64,000 nt of DNA from Robertmurraya massiliosenegalensis JC6 (GTDB lineage Bacteria; Bacillota; Bacilli; Bacillales; Cytobacillaceae). The stretch lies in the NCBI RefSeq assembly GCF_000311725.1, contig NZ_HE978512.1, forward strand, positions 556,130 to 620,129. Reading direction: 5' to 3'. Made by a program: the position numbers and the translations under genes. Numbering within the stretch: the stretch's first letter is position 1; the number at the start of each line of letters is the position of its first letter. Below are positions 35,784 to 43,594 of this stretch, one piece after another. Below the pieces are notes generated by a model, which saw only the letters and a program-made list of their open reading frames with translations, had not been told where the DNA came from and ran no database searches.

Positions 35784-37382
35784 TCAATTTCCTTGGTGTG
35801 CCAAGAGTTCAAATTGTTCTCTTACTTGAGGAACTGAAAGTCCAACGATTACTTGAAGTGCTTTGCCGTTTCTAACCACTCCATGGGCTCCGCCGGCTCT
35901 AAAAGCTTCGTCTGGTTGGACGAGATTAATATCTTTCACACTCACTCTTAATCTTGTCGCACAGTTACTGATGGTTTCGATATTATCACTGCCACCTAAT
36001 GCCTCTAAAAACAGTCCAGCTTGTTCTGTATACTGATTTCCGCCATTTGCAGTCGCTAATGCTTCCCCTTTTTCAGCGGCCTTTTTTGCTTTGTAATCCT
36101 TCTTCGTAAATAACTTCGCTTCTTCATTTGCCTCTTCTCTACCAGGCGTCTTTAGATTGAATTTCTGAATTAAGAAACGGAAAACTAAGAAATAGATAAC
36201 GGTAAAGCTAAGTCCGATAACAATTTGTGTTACATATGTTCCCCAATGATTAGAGAAAAGTGGAATCCAGTTCTTTGATGCCATCGATAATAGTCCGCCA
36301 CCAAAGTCTCCAACTACTCCAAACGCATACATCGTTGCAGACATTGTTGCTGCGAGTAACGCATGGATAACAAATAATACAGGAGCTAAGAATAGGAATG
36401 TGAATTCTAATGGTTCTGTAATCCCAGCAACAACGGCTGTTAATGTTACTGGTAAAATAAGCGCCAACACTTTCTTTCTGTTTTCCTTTTTCGCTGTAAA
36501 GTAAAATGCTAATGCAATTCCCGGTGCTGCAAACACTTTAGAGTTTCCGTGTAAGGCAAATCCACCTTCAGGGAATAATGTCTTCAATGACTCTGTTGAT
36601 TGACCAAACTGGACGATATTTTCCATCCAGTATTTTTGAAGACCGCCTTCAACAATTGCCGGTCCAAAGTTGAATGGAACGTAGACAAAATGATGTAAGC
36701 CCGTTGGAATTAGCAGTCGCTCCAAGAAAATGTAGAGCCATACTCCAAATGTTCCGGATGTTGCCATGAAATCTTGTAGGGAAGAAATTCCTGTTTGTAC
36801 CATTGGCCATAACCAAGCAGTCAATAGAGCAACCGGAATCATGACGAAGTATCCGATAATGACCACATATGCAGAACCTTGGAAAATCCCAAGCCAGTCT
36901 GGTAATTTTGTATCGAAGTATTTGTTGTGCAACCAAACGACAATGGATGCGACCACGATAGCACCTAAAATACTAGTATCTAATGTTTTAATTCCTGCAA
37001 TCATTTTAAGACCACTATCTCCGCCAACTTCAGCTGCGAAGTCGACTCCAAATGTTGAGCCAAAATATTGCAATATATTTGAAACGAAATAATTAAATGT
37101 TAAATAAACAACCAATGCTTCCATCGCCGCTCTAGCATTTGCTTTCTTTGCTAGACCAATTGGAAGTCCGATGACAAAGAGCAATTCCATCTGATTAAAG
37201 ATCGTCCAAGCTCCACCTTCTAGAACATTCCATACGCTATACCATGTTGTCCCCTCCGTTGCGAGACCACCAACGATTAATGGGTTTTGCATAATAATCG
37301 TAAGGGCGACCATAATACCTGCAAAAGCGAATAATGAGACCGGTGTAAACATGGCACCGCCAAAACGTTGAATTTTTTCCAA
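35784..37382 (-). CDS. malP: PTS alpha-glucoside/maltose enzyme IICB
   Basis: A 532-residue transporter from the TTG at 37382 (AAGAGGTG upstream); the longer frame is less likely, and B. subtilis MalP begins at the same place (QKIQRFG). IIC covers residues 1 to about 420 with eight to ten helices and the conserved GITEPLEFTFLFLAP motif. The IIB domain at the C-terminus has the phosphorylated Cys in IETISNCATRLRVSVKD. It has no IIA domain. It imports and phosphorylates maltose-like sugars for MalA. Confidence 0.95.
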   Translation of the reverse strand: MEKIQRFGGAMFTPVSLFAFAGIMVALTIIMQNPLIVGGLATEGTTWYSVWNVLEGGAWTIFNQMELLFVIGLPIGLAKKANARAAMEALVVYLTFNYFVSNILQYFGSTFGVDFAAEVGGDSGLKMIAGIKTLDTSILGAIVVASIVVWLHNKYFDTKLPDWLGIFQGSAYVVIIGYFVMIPVALLTAWLWPMVQTGISSLQDFMATSGTFGVWLYIFLERLLIPTGLHHFVYVPFNFGPAIVEGGLQKYWMENIVQFGQSTESLKTLFPEGGFALHGNSKVFAAPGIALAFYFTAKKENRKKVLALILPVTLTAVVAGITEPLEFTFLFLAPVLFVIHALLAATMSATMYAFGVVGDFGGGLLSMASKNWIPLFSNHWGTYVTQIVIGLSFTVIYFLVFRFLIQKFNLKTPGREEANEEAKLFTKKDYKAKKAAEKGEALATANGGNQYTEQAGLFLEALGGSDNIETISNCATRLRVSVKDINLVQPDEAFRAGGAHGVVRNGKALQVIVGLSVPQVREQFELLAHQGN

Positions 37383-37555
37383 GACAATCACCTCTTTTTT
37401 GTTTAATCCATTTCTTCCATGCCCTTGTCCCATTAAGAAACGAACATCTTTATATCTTCTAGTATGAGGCTATAACCAGTAGATATTTGTTTCTCCATTG
37501 AAAAAGATGCATGTTGAAATTGACTTCGTTGTTTTATTCATTGCCTTACACTTGC

Positions 37556-37584
37556 ATTATCCGATCTTCAGAAAACGTTTTCAA
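37556..37584 (-). promoter_or_regulatory. malP promoter overlapped by a cre site
   Basis: On the minus strand TTGAAA (37584-37579), a 17-bp spacer and GATAAT (37561-37556) form a sigma-A promoter. TTGAAAACGTTTTCTGA (37584-37568) fits the CcpA cre consensus with one mismatch and covers the -35, so carbon catabolite repression by road-block is expected. Confidence 0.82.
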
Positions 37585-37680
37585 TACAATCAAAGGATAA
37601 TGGACTATCGATCGTTTTTCGGGAATCTTCCCGTTTGCTGGGAAATTTCCCTGCGTTATTTTTCTACAGACGAATCTGGT

Positions 37681-37780
37681 GAAATGCGCAATTAATCCCG
37701 AAAGGTACGCAATTAATCGGAAATCCTACGCAATGATCACCGAAAGGTACGCATAACCCTAGAAAACCTGCGCAATCCCG
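37681..37780. repeat. Degenerate tandem array of ~20-bp units
   Basis: About five units share the core (C/G)GAAA..(T/C)(A/G)CGCAAT followed by TAATC or similar: for example CGAAAGGTACGCAATTAATC, then a GAAATCCTACGCAATGATCA unit, then CGAAAGGTACGCATAACCCT. It lies between malP and repeat copy C. Confidence 0.7.
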
Positions 37781-37821
37781 GTCTGCCTCTACATTCTGAA
37801 GCAGTTTTCCATAAAAAAGAT

Positions 37822-38149
37822 CCTACAAAATGTAGGAAGCTTCCGGTTTGACGAATTTGATCCAAACATCTCTCACCCTTAAGCGGAATTTTTCCTGTTA
37901 TCTCCTCGATGGAGTCCCTTTTAGGAGAAATAACGGAAGATTTTCCGCTTATGGAGAGCAAAATCGTTTATTTTGGCATTTTTTGAAGGAATAGCAGGAA
38001 TTTCTCCTGTTATTTCGGCTCTTTTTCATGATGTTTGCTTATTAAGCGGAATTTTTCCTGTTATTTTTTCATAGCGATACGCCAACTGTTTATACGAACA
38101 CTTATCCACAGGTCGAGGGAACTTATAAACTCTTGGACAATAAAAAAAT
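37822..38149 (+). repeat. Interspersed repeat family 1, copy C (~328 bp)
   Basis: Full-length copy with the CCTACA-AAA-TGTAGG start, the GGAATTTTTCC units and the end segment GTTTATACGAAC...CTCTTGGACAATAAAAAAA shared with copy A. Same orientation as A and B. Confidence 0.9.
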
Positions 38150-38150
38150 A

Positions 38151-38173
38151 CAGCGGATTGCTTTCGTCCGCTG
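38151..38173 (-). terminator. Terminator of the PhnA-like gene
   Basis: On the minus strand CAGCGGA pairs with TCCGCTG around CGAAAGCAA, followed by TATTTTTTTATTG. Confidence 0.85.
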
Positions 38174-38181
38174 CATTTCGT

Positions 38182-38523
38182 TTAGATTTTCTTTACAAAT
38201 TCTGTTTTCAGTTTCATAGCGCCAAATCCATCAATTTTACAATCAATATCATGGTCACCATCGACTAAACGAATATTCTTCACTTTCGTTCCTTGCTTTA
38301 AGACAGATGAGCTTCCTTTAACTTTCAGGTCTTTAATGACCGTCACTGTATCTCCATCATTTAATTCATTTCCGTTGGCATCTTTAAAGACTTTCTGTTC
38401 TTCCCCGTATTCCCCGTCACTACTTAGTGCCCATTCATGCGCACATTCTGGACAAACAAGAAGGGCTCCATCCTCATATGTATATTCAGACTGGCATTTT
38501 GGACAATTAGGCAAATTACTCAT
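38182..38523 (-). CDS. PhnA/YjdM-like zinc-ribbon protein
   Basis: A 113-residue protein. The N-terminus has a zinc ribbon ([21 protein letters not shown]) and the rest is a small beta-barrel domain ([35 protein letters not shown]). The family is called PhnA after its E. coli gene, but it is not required for phosphonate use and its biochemical role is not known. It is a single gene with its own terminator. Confidence 0.92.
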   Translation of the reverse strand: MSNLPNCPKCQSEYTYEDGALLVCPECAHEWALSSDGEYGEEQKVFKDANGNELNDGDTVTVIKDLKVKGSSSVLKQGTKVKNIRLVDGDHDIDCKIDGFGAMKLKTEFVKKI

Positions 38524-38604
38524 TTGATTTCCTCCACAATTAAAATGGTTTCTTTATATATTACTATAACAAAAAGTAGGTCGAGAAAGAGGAAAATTCG
38601 TGCT

Positions 38605-39693
38605 TTATGGTGAACATTTATTCTCTATCGGTAGCCAACCTGTTATTACTGCACCTCCATCAGGATGATTTCCTGCCACTAAATCTCCACCGTGCTGTCT
38701 GATGATTCGCCTTGAAATGGTCAATCCTAAACCCGTTCCTCCTGTTGAGCGATTTCTCGATGACTCCCCACGATAAAGTGGTTCAAAGACATGTTCAAAA
38801 TCACCTGGCAAAAAGCCTCTCCCTGTATCTTGAACGGAGAAGATGAATTTATCATTTTCCTTTTTACTTGTCACATAAATCTTCCCATGACTTGGCGTAT
38901 GTCTAACCGCATTATCTAATAGATTATTCATCGCACGTTCTAGCAAATGGGCATCCCCCATTATAGACATACTATTTTCTACATAATCCAACTCAATTCT
39001 AATATTCTTTCGTTCAGCTTGTAGGCCAATATTTTCAATCGACCTCTGTAAAATGAGGAAAACATTAACTTCAGCCTTATGGAGATCCGAGCCATGGAAT
39101 TCAGACTTCGTAAACGTAAAAAGGTCCTCAACTAGTTGATCGAGTTGGGCAGATTTTTCTTGGCAAACAGCTAGATACTTAGCTCTCTTATCTGGAGTAT
39201 CAGCAATTCCCTTTTCCAAACCTTCTAAATAGCCTCTTAAGGCAAATAACGGAGTACGCAAATCATGAGCCAATGCGGCAATTACAAATCTTCTTTCATC
39301 TTCTAACTCCGTCTGCTTTTGAAAAGATTCCTTTAGCCCTTTCACCATCACGCTAAATCCCTCATGAACATCTCGAATTTCTGTAATGCGTGATGTGGAC
39401 AACTGGACCTCTAAATCTCCTTCCGCAATTTGCCTAGCACTTTGACTCATATGCTCTAACGGTTTGAGAATATACTTTCGATACATTCCCCAGACGAATA
39501 GGAAGGCGAGAAATAAGCCGATAAGCACTCCAATCATTAAGGTCATTTTGGAATCCGTTTGTGTTATAGAAACTTTTCCAATGCTCCATGTGTTCATTAC
39601 AAGTAAATGGGTAGCAACATAAAATACCCATGGAAATGTGAGGATGAGAAGTAAGGATAGAATGGTAAATGTACGAATTCGAATTGTTTTCAT
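38605..39693 (-). CDS. Sensor histidine kinase (HAMP-HisKA-HATPase)
   Basis: A 362-residue kinase with two N-terminal membrane helices enclosing a short extracytoplasmic loop of about 20 residues, a HAMP linker (residues ~70-120), the H box AALAHDLRTPLFALRGYLEG and the ATP-binding N box MNNLLDNAVRH with G boxes DTGRGF and GTGLGLTIS. The tiny sensor loop suggests detection of a membrane-level signal. The gene begins one base after the response regulator stop codon, so the pair is co-translated. Confidence 0.92.
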   Translation of the reverse strand: MKTIRIRTFTILSLLLILTFPWVFYVATHLLVMNTWSIGKVSITQTDSKMTLMIGVLIGLFLAFLFVWGMYRKYILKPLEHMSQSARQIAEGDLEVQLSTSRITEIRDVHEGFSVMVKGLKESFQKQTELEDERRFVIAALAHDLRTPLFALRGYLEGLEKGIADTPDKRAKYLAVCQEKSAQLDQLVEDLFTFTKSEFHGSDLHKAEVNVFLILQRSIENIGLQAERKNIRIELDYVENSMSIMGDAHLLERAMNNLLDNAVRHTPSHGKIYVTSKKENDKFIFSVQDTGRGFLPGDFEHVFEPLYRGESSRNRSTGGTGLGLTISRRIIRQHGGDLVAGNHPDGGAVITGWLPIENKCSP

Positions 39694-39694
39694 G

Positions 39695-40381
39695 TTATTC
39701 CCCTTTAAAACGATAGCCTACGCCCCAAACATTGACGATAAAATGCGGTTCGTTTGGATTGGGCTCGATTTTTTCACGAAGGCGACTTAAATGAACACGA
39801 ACTGTGTGCTTATCACCGACTCCTTCCCAGAATTTCTCCAATAATTGCTCATAGGAAAAAACAAATTTGGGGTGTTCGGCAAACAATTGGAGTAAATCAT
39901 ACTCCTTCGGTGTTAATGAAATGGGTCGTCCGTCTACCAATACCTCTCTTGTGGACAAATCCAACGTTAGTCGCCCGTAATCTAAAATCTTGAATTTCGC
40001 AGCCATCTGAGAATTAAATCGTCTTAATACTGCCTTTACTCTTGCCACAATCTCCCCTGGTGAAGCTGTTTTCACGATATAATCATCTCCTCCAAGTGCG
40101 AGCCCGCGAATCTTGTCTACATCATCACTACGCGCACTTAAGAAAAGGATCGGGACATTATTTTCCAGCCGAATCTGTCTACATAGCTCAAAACCATTTT
40201 GCCCTGGCATCATAATATCGAGGATCATGGCGTCAATAGTTTGGTTCTCTATAACCTTTAGAGCCTGTTGTGCATCATTGGCGGTTGCGACTTGGAATCC
40301 TTCCATTTCTAAAAAGTCTCTCATGAGATCAACGATACTATTATCATCATCCACTACTAAAATGGTTTGTATATCCTTCAC
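39695..40381 (-). CDS. OmpR-type response regulator
   Basis: A 228-residue regulator from the GTG at 40381 (AAGGTGGGAG upstream); a longer frame has no ribosome binding site. The receiver domain has the acidic pair VVDDDNS, phospho-acceptor Asp in DAMILDIMMPGQNG, and Lys in DDYIVKTASPGE (usually KPF; here KTA). The winged-helix output ends with HTVRVHLSRLREKIE and VNVWGVGYRFKGE. It is partner of the kinase that follows directly. Divergent from the DJ-1/PfpI operon, which may be its target. Confidence 0.93.
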   Translation of the reverse strand: MKDIQTILVVDDDNSIVDLMRDFLEMEGFQVATANDAQQALKVIENQTIDAMILDIMMPGQNGFELCRQIRLENNVPILFLSARSDDVDKIRGLALGGDDYIVKTASPGEIVARVKAVLRRFNSQMAAKFKILDYGRLTLDLSTREVLVDGRPISLTPKEYDLLQLFAEHPKFVFSYEQLLEKFWEGVGDKHTVRVHLSRLREKIEPNPNEPHFIVNVWGVGYRFKGE

Positions 40382-40553
40382 GAACTCCCACCTTACTTTC
40401 GCTGCCAATTAAAATTTACCCTTAGTTTATCATTTTACTTACGAAAGCAGTCCCATTGTGATTATTTTGTGATCCTTTTGATCGACCATTTGAGATAACT
40501 ACTCGTTATTCTAGCAGTACAGAAATTAAGATAAAGTAACGGAGGTTACCAAA

Positions 40554-41552
40554 ATGGAGATTCAAATTGTACTATTCGATGGATTTGATTTGCTAGATGC
40601 CATTGCTCCTTATGAAGTTTTTACGGCGGCGGCAATGTACACGGACGAGGAATTAATGGTCAAGCTTGTGTCAGCAGAAGGAGAACGACTCGTGACAAGC
40701 GGAGTGAATCACGTTCAGCTTCAAGCAACCGATAAATTAAATATAAATAAGAAAGGAATTATTGTGATTCCAGGTGCATCTGGCTCTGTACATGATCACG
40801 GGCTCGATTCCATCCCAGTCAAATTAAAAAAAGCGGCTGAAAGCGAATTAGGGATGTTGCTAAAGAACGTCCTAGAAAAACCCGATATCCTTCTTTCTAC
40901 TGTATGTGGCGGCTCTCTTATTTTAGCCATGACTGATCTATTAGAAGGACGCCATGCTGTTACTCATCATATGGGAATGGAGCTTTTGAACGCCTCTAAT
41001 GCCATTGCTGTGAAGGCACGAATCGTAGATGATGGAGATCTGATCACAGCAGGTGGTGTTACTTCTGGGCTCGATCTTGCGCTCTATTTAGTTGAACGAG
41101 AATTAGGACCCCAAATTGCACATGCCGTTGAGCAACTATTCGAATATGAACGGAGAGGGACAGTTTGGAAAGCTGAAGGAAAAACACCTATAGAACTCCA
41201 TAATGATCCGATCATAGAAGCAACTCATCCCCCCATATCAACAAAAGACAATACTGATTTTCTAGGAAAATGGGATACAACGATCACCACTCCGATTGGC
41301 AAACTTTCCGTCATGTTTGAGATAGACAGAATAAACGGACAATTGGTTGGAAATGGGAAACATGGGAGTGATACCGTACCTTTGGATCATCTCATACTAG
41401 AAGAGCATCAATTAAAATGGTCCATGAAAGTAACGAAGCCGATGCGTCTAACCTTAAAGTTTTGCGTATCGATAGACAGAAACCGCATGACGGGTGAAGC
41501 GAAGGCTGGGATGTTACCACCATCTAAACTAACTGGAGTACGAATCTCGTAA
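40554..41552 (+). CDS. DJ-1/PfpI family protein with C-terminal beta domain
   Basis: A 332-residue protein. Residues 1-195 form a DJ-1/PfpI (class I glutamine amidotransferase-like) domain of the type found in AraC-like regulators: start MEIQIVLFDGFDLLDAIAPYEVF, nucleophile-elbow Cys in LLSTVCGGSLILA, then THHMGMELL and TAGGVTSGLDLALYL. After a linker (about 205-230) a ~100-residue beta-rich domain follows (FLGKWDTTITTPIGKLSVMFE). No helix-turn-helix is present. The function may be hydrolase, isonitrile-hydratase-like or ligand binding. The ribosome binding site is GGAGG. Two membrane-protein genes follow. Confidence 0.82.
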   Translation: MEIQIVLFDGFDLLDAIAPYEVFTAAAMYTDEELMVKLVSAEGERLVTSGVNHVQLQATDKLNINKKGIIVIPGASGSVHDHGLDSIPVKLKKAAESELGMLLKNVLEKPDILLSTVCGGSLILAMTDLLEGRHAVTHHMGMELLNASNAIAVKARIVDDGDLITAGGVTSGLDLALYLVERELGPQIAHAVEQLFEYERRGTVWKAEGKTPIELHNDPIIEATHPPISTKDNTDFLGKWDTTITTPIGKLSVMFEIDRINGQLVGNGKHGSDTVPLDHLILEEHQLKWSMKVTKPMRLTLKFCVSIDRNRMTGEAKAGMLPPSKLTGVRIS

Positions 41553-41567
41553 ATGGGAGTGATCACA

Positions 41568-42002
41568 TTGTATTCAATCCTAGTGTTTTTTCATATCATA
41601 AGTGCTTTATTTTTAGGGGTATTTCTTTCGTACCCCTTTATTTTGCATCGTCTATTTGCTCTAAAGGGGCATGAATTAAAGACTACTCTGACCACTATTT
41701 TGGCATTTTCTAGAGGGGGGCATTACGCCTTAGTTTTTCTATTGGTTTCAGGAGTTTGGATGACGATGATGTATTCTTCCTATCCATCAACTCTATGGCT
41801 TATCGTTGCCATGATACTGCTCATCCTCATTGGTGGCTTAATGGGCATGTTACTTGGACAGTTAAAAAAAGGAATGCAAGCTGAACAACCTGAGATGTAC
41901 TTACTTGAACACCGTACAACGTTAACGTGTTATGGATGGTGCCTATGTCTATTCATCATAGTGGCCATCTTCATTATGACCAATCGAAATTTATTTGTTT
42001 AA
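41568..42002 (+). CDS. Four-helix membrane protein (DUF2269-like)
   Basis: The start is either the TTG at 41568, with GGAGTGATC at a short spacing, or the ATG at 41553 that abuts the previous stop; I prefer the TTG. The ~144-residue protein has four hydrophobic helices (SILVFFHIISALFLGVFLSYPF; YALVFLLVSGVWMTMMY; LIVAMILLILIGGLMGMLLG; CLCLFIIVAIFIMT). The pattern recalls DUF2269-type membrane proteins. The function is unknown. Confidence 0.65.
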   Translation: MYSILVFFHIISALFLGVFLSYPFILHRLFALKGHELKTTLTTILAFSRGGHYALVFLLVSGVWMTMMYSSYPSTLWLIVAMILLILIGGLMGMLLGQLKKGMQAEQPEMYLLEHRTTLTCYGWCLCLFIIVAIFIMTNRNLFV

Positions 42003-42022
42003 GCATCCAGGGAGGAAAGATT

Positions 42023-42640
42023 TTGAAAAAATTCATTAAAATTATGATTATCATCGTTCCATTCATGTGGATTCTCCATACATTATCGAAAAACTTTATG
42101 GTTGATCCGATGTTTGAATCCTTTATGTCGAGAAAAGATTCGCTTTTACACAATCAATCCCTTTGGATCGCGATGATTCGTGTCCATATTTTGTTAGCCG
42201 TCATTTCCCTTCTTACTGGACCATTGGGAATTCTTAAAAAAATAAGGGTGAAATCTATAAAATTTCACCGTTGGAATGGACGATTATACGTCCTTTCTAT
42301 TATTCTCAATTTCATTCCTGGAGTATATGTCTCGTTTTTCGCAACCGGTGGTTGGCCAAGTACAGTCGGATTTCTTATTTTAAATATTCTGTGGCTCGGT
42401 ACGACGCTCTTGGGCTATTGGCATATTAAAAATAAAAAGATTGTACCTCATAGTCAATGGATGATTCGTAGCTTCTTTCTGTCATTTGCCAATATGACGA
42501 TCTATATCATTGTCGCAATTGCTCATCACATCACTCATATTCCTTATGGAACATCCTATATGATTGCGGTTTGGCTTTGTTGGATGATCAATCTCGTTGT
42601 TGCAGAAATGATCATACGGAAAAAAATTGTTGCTCCATAA
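42023..42640 (+). CDS. DUF2306 membrane protein
   Basis: A 205-residue protein from the TTG at 42023 preceded by GGGAGGAAAG; the longer frame starts inside the previous gene. Five to six helices are seen, with the DUF2306 pattern of His/Arg residues: KFHRWNGRLYVLSIILNFI, YWHIKNKKIVPHSQWMIRS and MTIYIIVAIAHH. These histidines might bind heme or a quinone, which is an inference. It is the last gene of the DJ-1/PfpI operon. Confidence 0.78.
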   Translation: MKKFIKIMIIIVPFMWILHTLSKNFMVDPMFESFMSRKDSLLHNQSLWIAMIRVHILLAVISLLTGPLGILKKIRVKSIKFHRWNGRLYVLSIILNFIPGVYVSFFATGGWPSTVGFLILNILWLGTTLLGYWHIKNKKIVPHSQWMIRSFFLSFANMTIYIIVAIAHHITHIPYGTSYMIAVWLCWMINLVVAEMIIRKKIVAP

Positions 42641-42772
42641 ATGAAACAACAAAAAAAGAGCTATTTACTTTGTGCGTAACGACTCCTAGTATAAGACGGA
42701 ATGGCTGGCACTAGAGCCATTCCAAACCACAATCCGTACGAAAACAGTCTTGATTAAGACTTTGGTCGGTGA
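42641..42772. other. Spacer with an untailed hairpin
   Basis: GGAATGGCT and AGCCATTCC form a 9-bp stem at 42700-42725 without a T run. Nothing else is recognised. Confidence 0.4.
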
Positions 42773-42931
42773 TTATTTCTTTACTCTATTCCTTCCCATG
42801 TTTTCCTCAACTTGAAGTCCCCGTTGCTCCATTTCATCTTTAAGAATTTGAATAAAGTCTTGGTCAAGCTTCAGTTGAACAGCAAGCTGATATGTACGCA
42901 TAATGTCTTCATTCTTAAATCCCGTAAACAT
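42773..42931 (-). CDS. sda: Sda-like sporulation histidine kinase inhibitor
   Basis: A 52-residue gene with AGGAGGGGA before the ATG at 42931. The core GFKNEDIMRTYQLAVQLKLD and QDFIQILKDEMEQRGL aligns with B. subtilis Sda (LSDELLIESYFKATEMNLN / RDFIELIENEIKRRSL), a helical hairpin that binds sporulation kinase KinA and blocks autophosphorylation. It is divergent from an XRE regulator gene and shares with it a region holding two palindromic operator-like sites, whereas B. subtilis sda is controlled by DnaA. It may be a second, specialised anti-kinase. Confidence 0.82.
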   Translation of the reverse strand: MFTGFKNEDIMRTYQLAVQLKLDQDFIQILKDEMEQRGLQVEENMGRNRVKK

Positions 42932-43027
42932 ATTCCCCTCCTAATAAATTATTTTTACTACATAATAATCTGACTTCTGAAAGACAGATTGGAAGCAAGA
43001 ATAAATTCATCAAGTTCACCATTTATA

Positions 43028-43082
43028 TGTACGCTTATACGTACATACAATACCTTTATTATATTGTACGCTTAAGTGTACA
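43028..43082. promoter_or_regulatory. Two 18-bp palindromic operators between sda and the XRE gene
   Basis: TGTACGCTTATACGTACA (43028-43045) and TGTACGCTTAAGTGTACA (43065-43082) are near-perfect palindromes with identical left halves, 37 bp centre to centre. They lie between the two divergent starts and are likely sites of the XRE protein. Confidence 0.75.
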
Positions 43083-43121
43083 GTCAACTTTAGAATGAAA
43101 TGAGTGGAAGGGTGGAAAATA

Positions 43122-43361
43122 GTGAAGAAAGTAGTCATCCGTGTTAATGATTTACTCCATAAATACAATATGTCAATTAGTGAACTCCACATACGTACAG
43201 GGATCCGCAGAGCGGCATTGAGTGAACTCGCTAACGGGAAACGAGAACGAATTCAACTGGAGCATATTGAAAAAATTGCAAATACTCTTTCCATAGATGA
43301 TATTCGAGATATCATCACATTAGTTGATGTTCCTGGCGATTTTGAGGAACCTGAACTCTAA
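43122..43361 (+). CDS. XRE (Cro/C1) family transcriptional regulator
   Basis: A 79-residue helix-turn-helix protein from the GTG at 43122 (AAGGGTGG upstream). The fold is seen as VNDLLHKYNMSISELHIRTG, IRRAALSELANGKRERIQLE and HIEKIANTLSIDDIRDIITL. The C-terminal tail is acidic (DVPGDFEEPEL). It belongs to the small YozG-like type that regulates neighbouring genes. Its likely targets are itself and the divergent sda. Confidence 0.88.
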   Translation: MKKVVIRVNDLLHKYNMSISELHIRTGIRRAALSELANGKRERIQLEHIEKIANTLSIDDIRDIITLVDVPGDFEEPEL

Positions 43362-43379
43362 AAAAATGTAAAATAAATA

Positions 43380-43410
43380 AAGCGCAATTCCGAAATGGAT
43401 TGCGCTTGTT
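43380..43410 (+). terminator. Terminator of the XRE gene
   Basis: AAGCGCAAT pairs with ATTGCGCTT around TCCGAAATGG, followed by GTTTTACTTTT. Confidence 0.85.
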
Positions 43411-43594
43411 TTACTTTTCTACACATCAAAACCCTTCCCCTCATATATGAACTTATTGTTTTATCCACACTCTTCTACCAAAAACAGACATTATTTTATT
43501 TTTCTGAAAAAATGATTGATGATTTGAGTTATTTTTGTTAGTATAATAATTATTTTCTGAATATTTAAGTTTTCATCATCAGGGGGCTTCTTAT

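Noticed and set aside
37681..37780. CRISPR array
   Set aside because: Units are ~20 bp, degenerate and contiguous without unique spacers, and no cas genes are present.
37498..37961. Open frames upstream of malP and in repeat copy C
   Set aside because: They cover the malP promoter, the tandem array or repeat sequence and have no credible starts.
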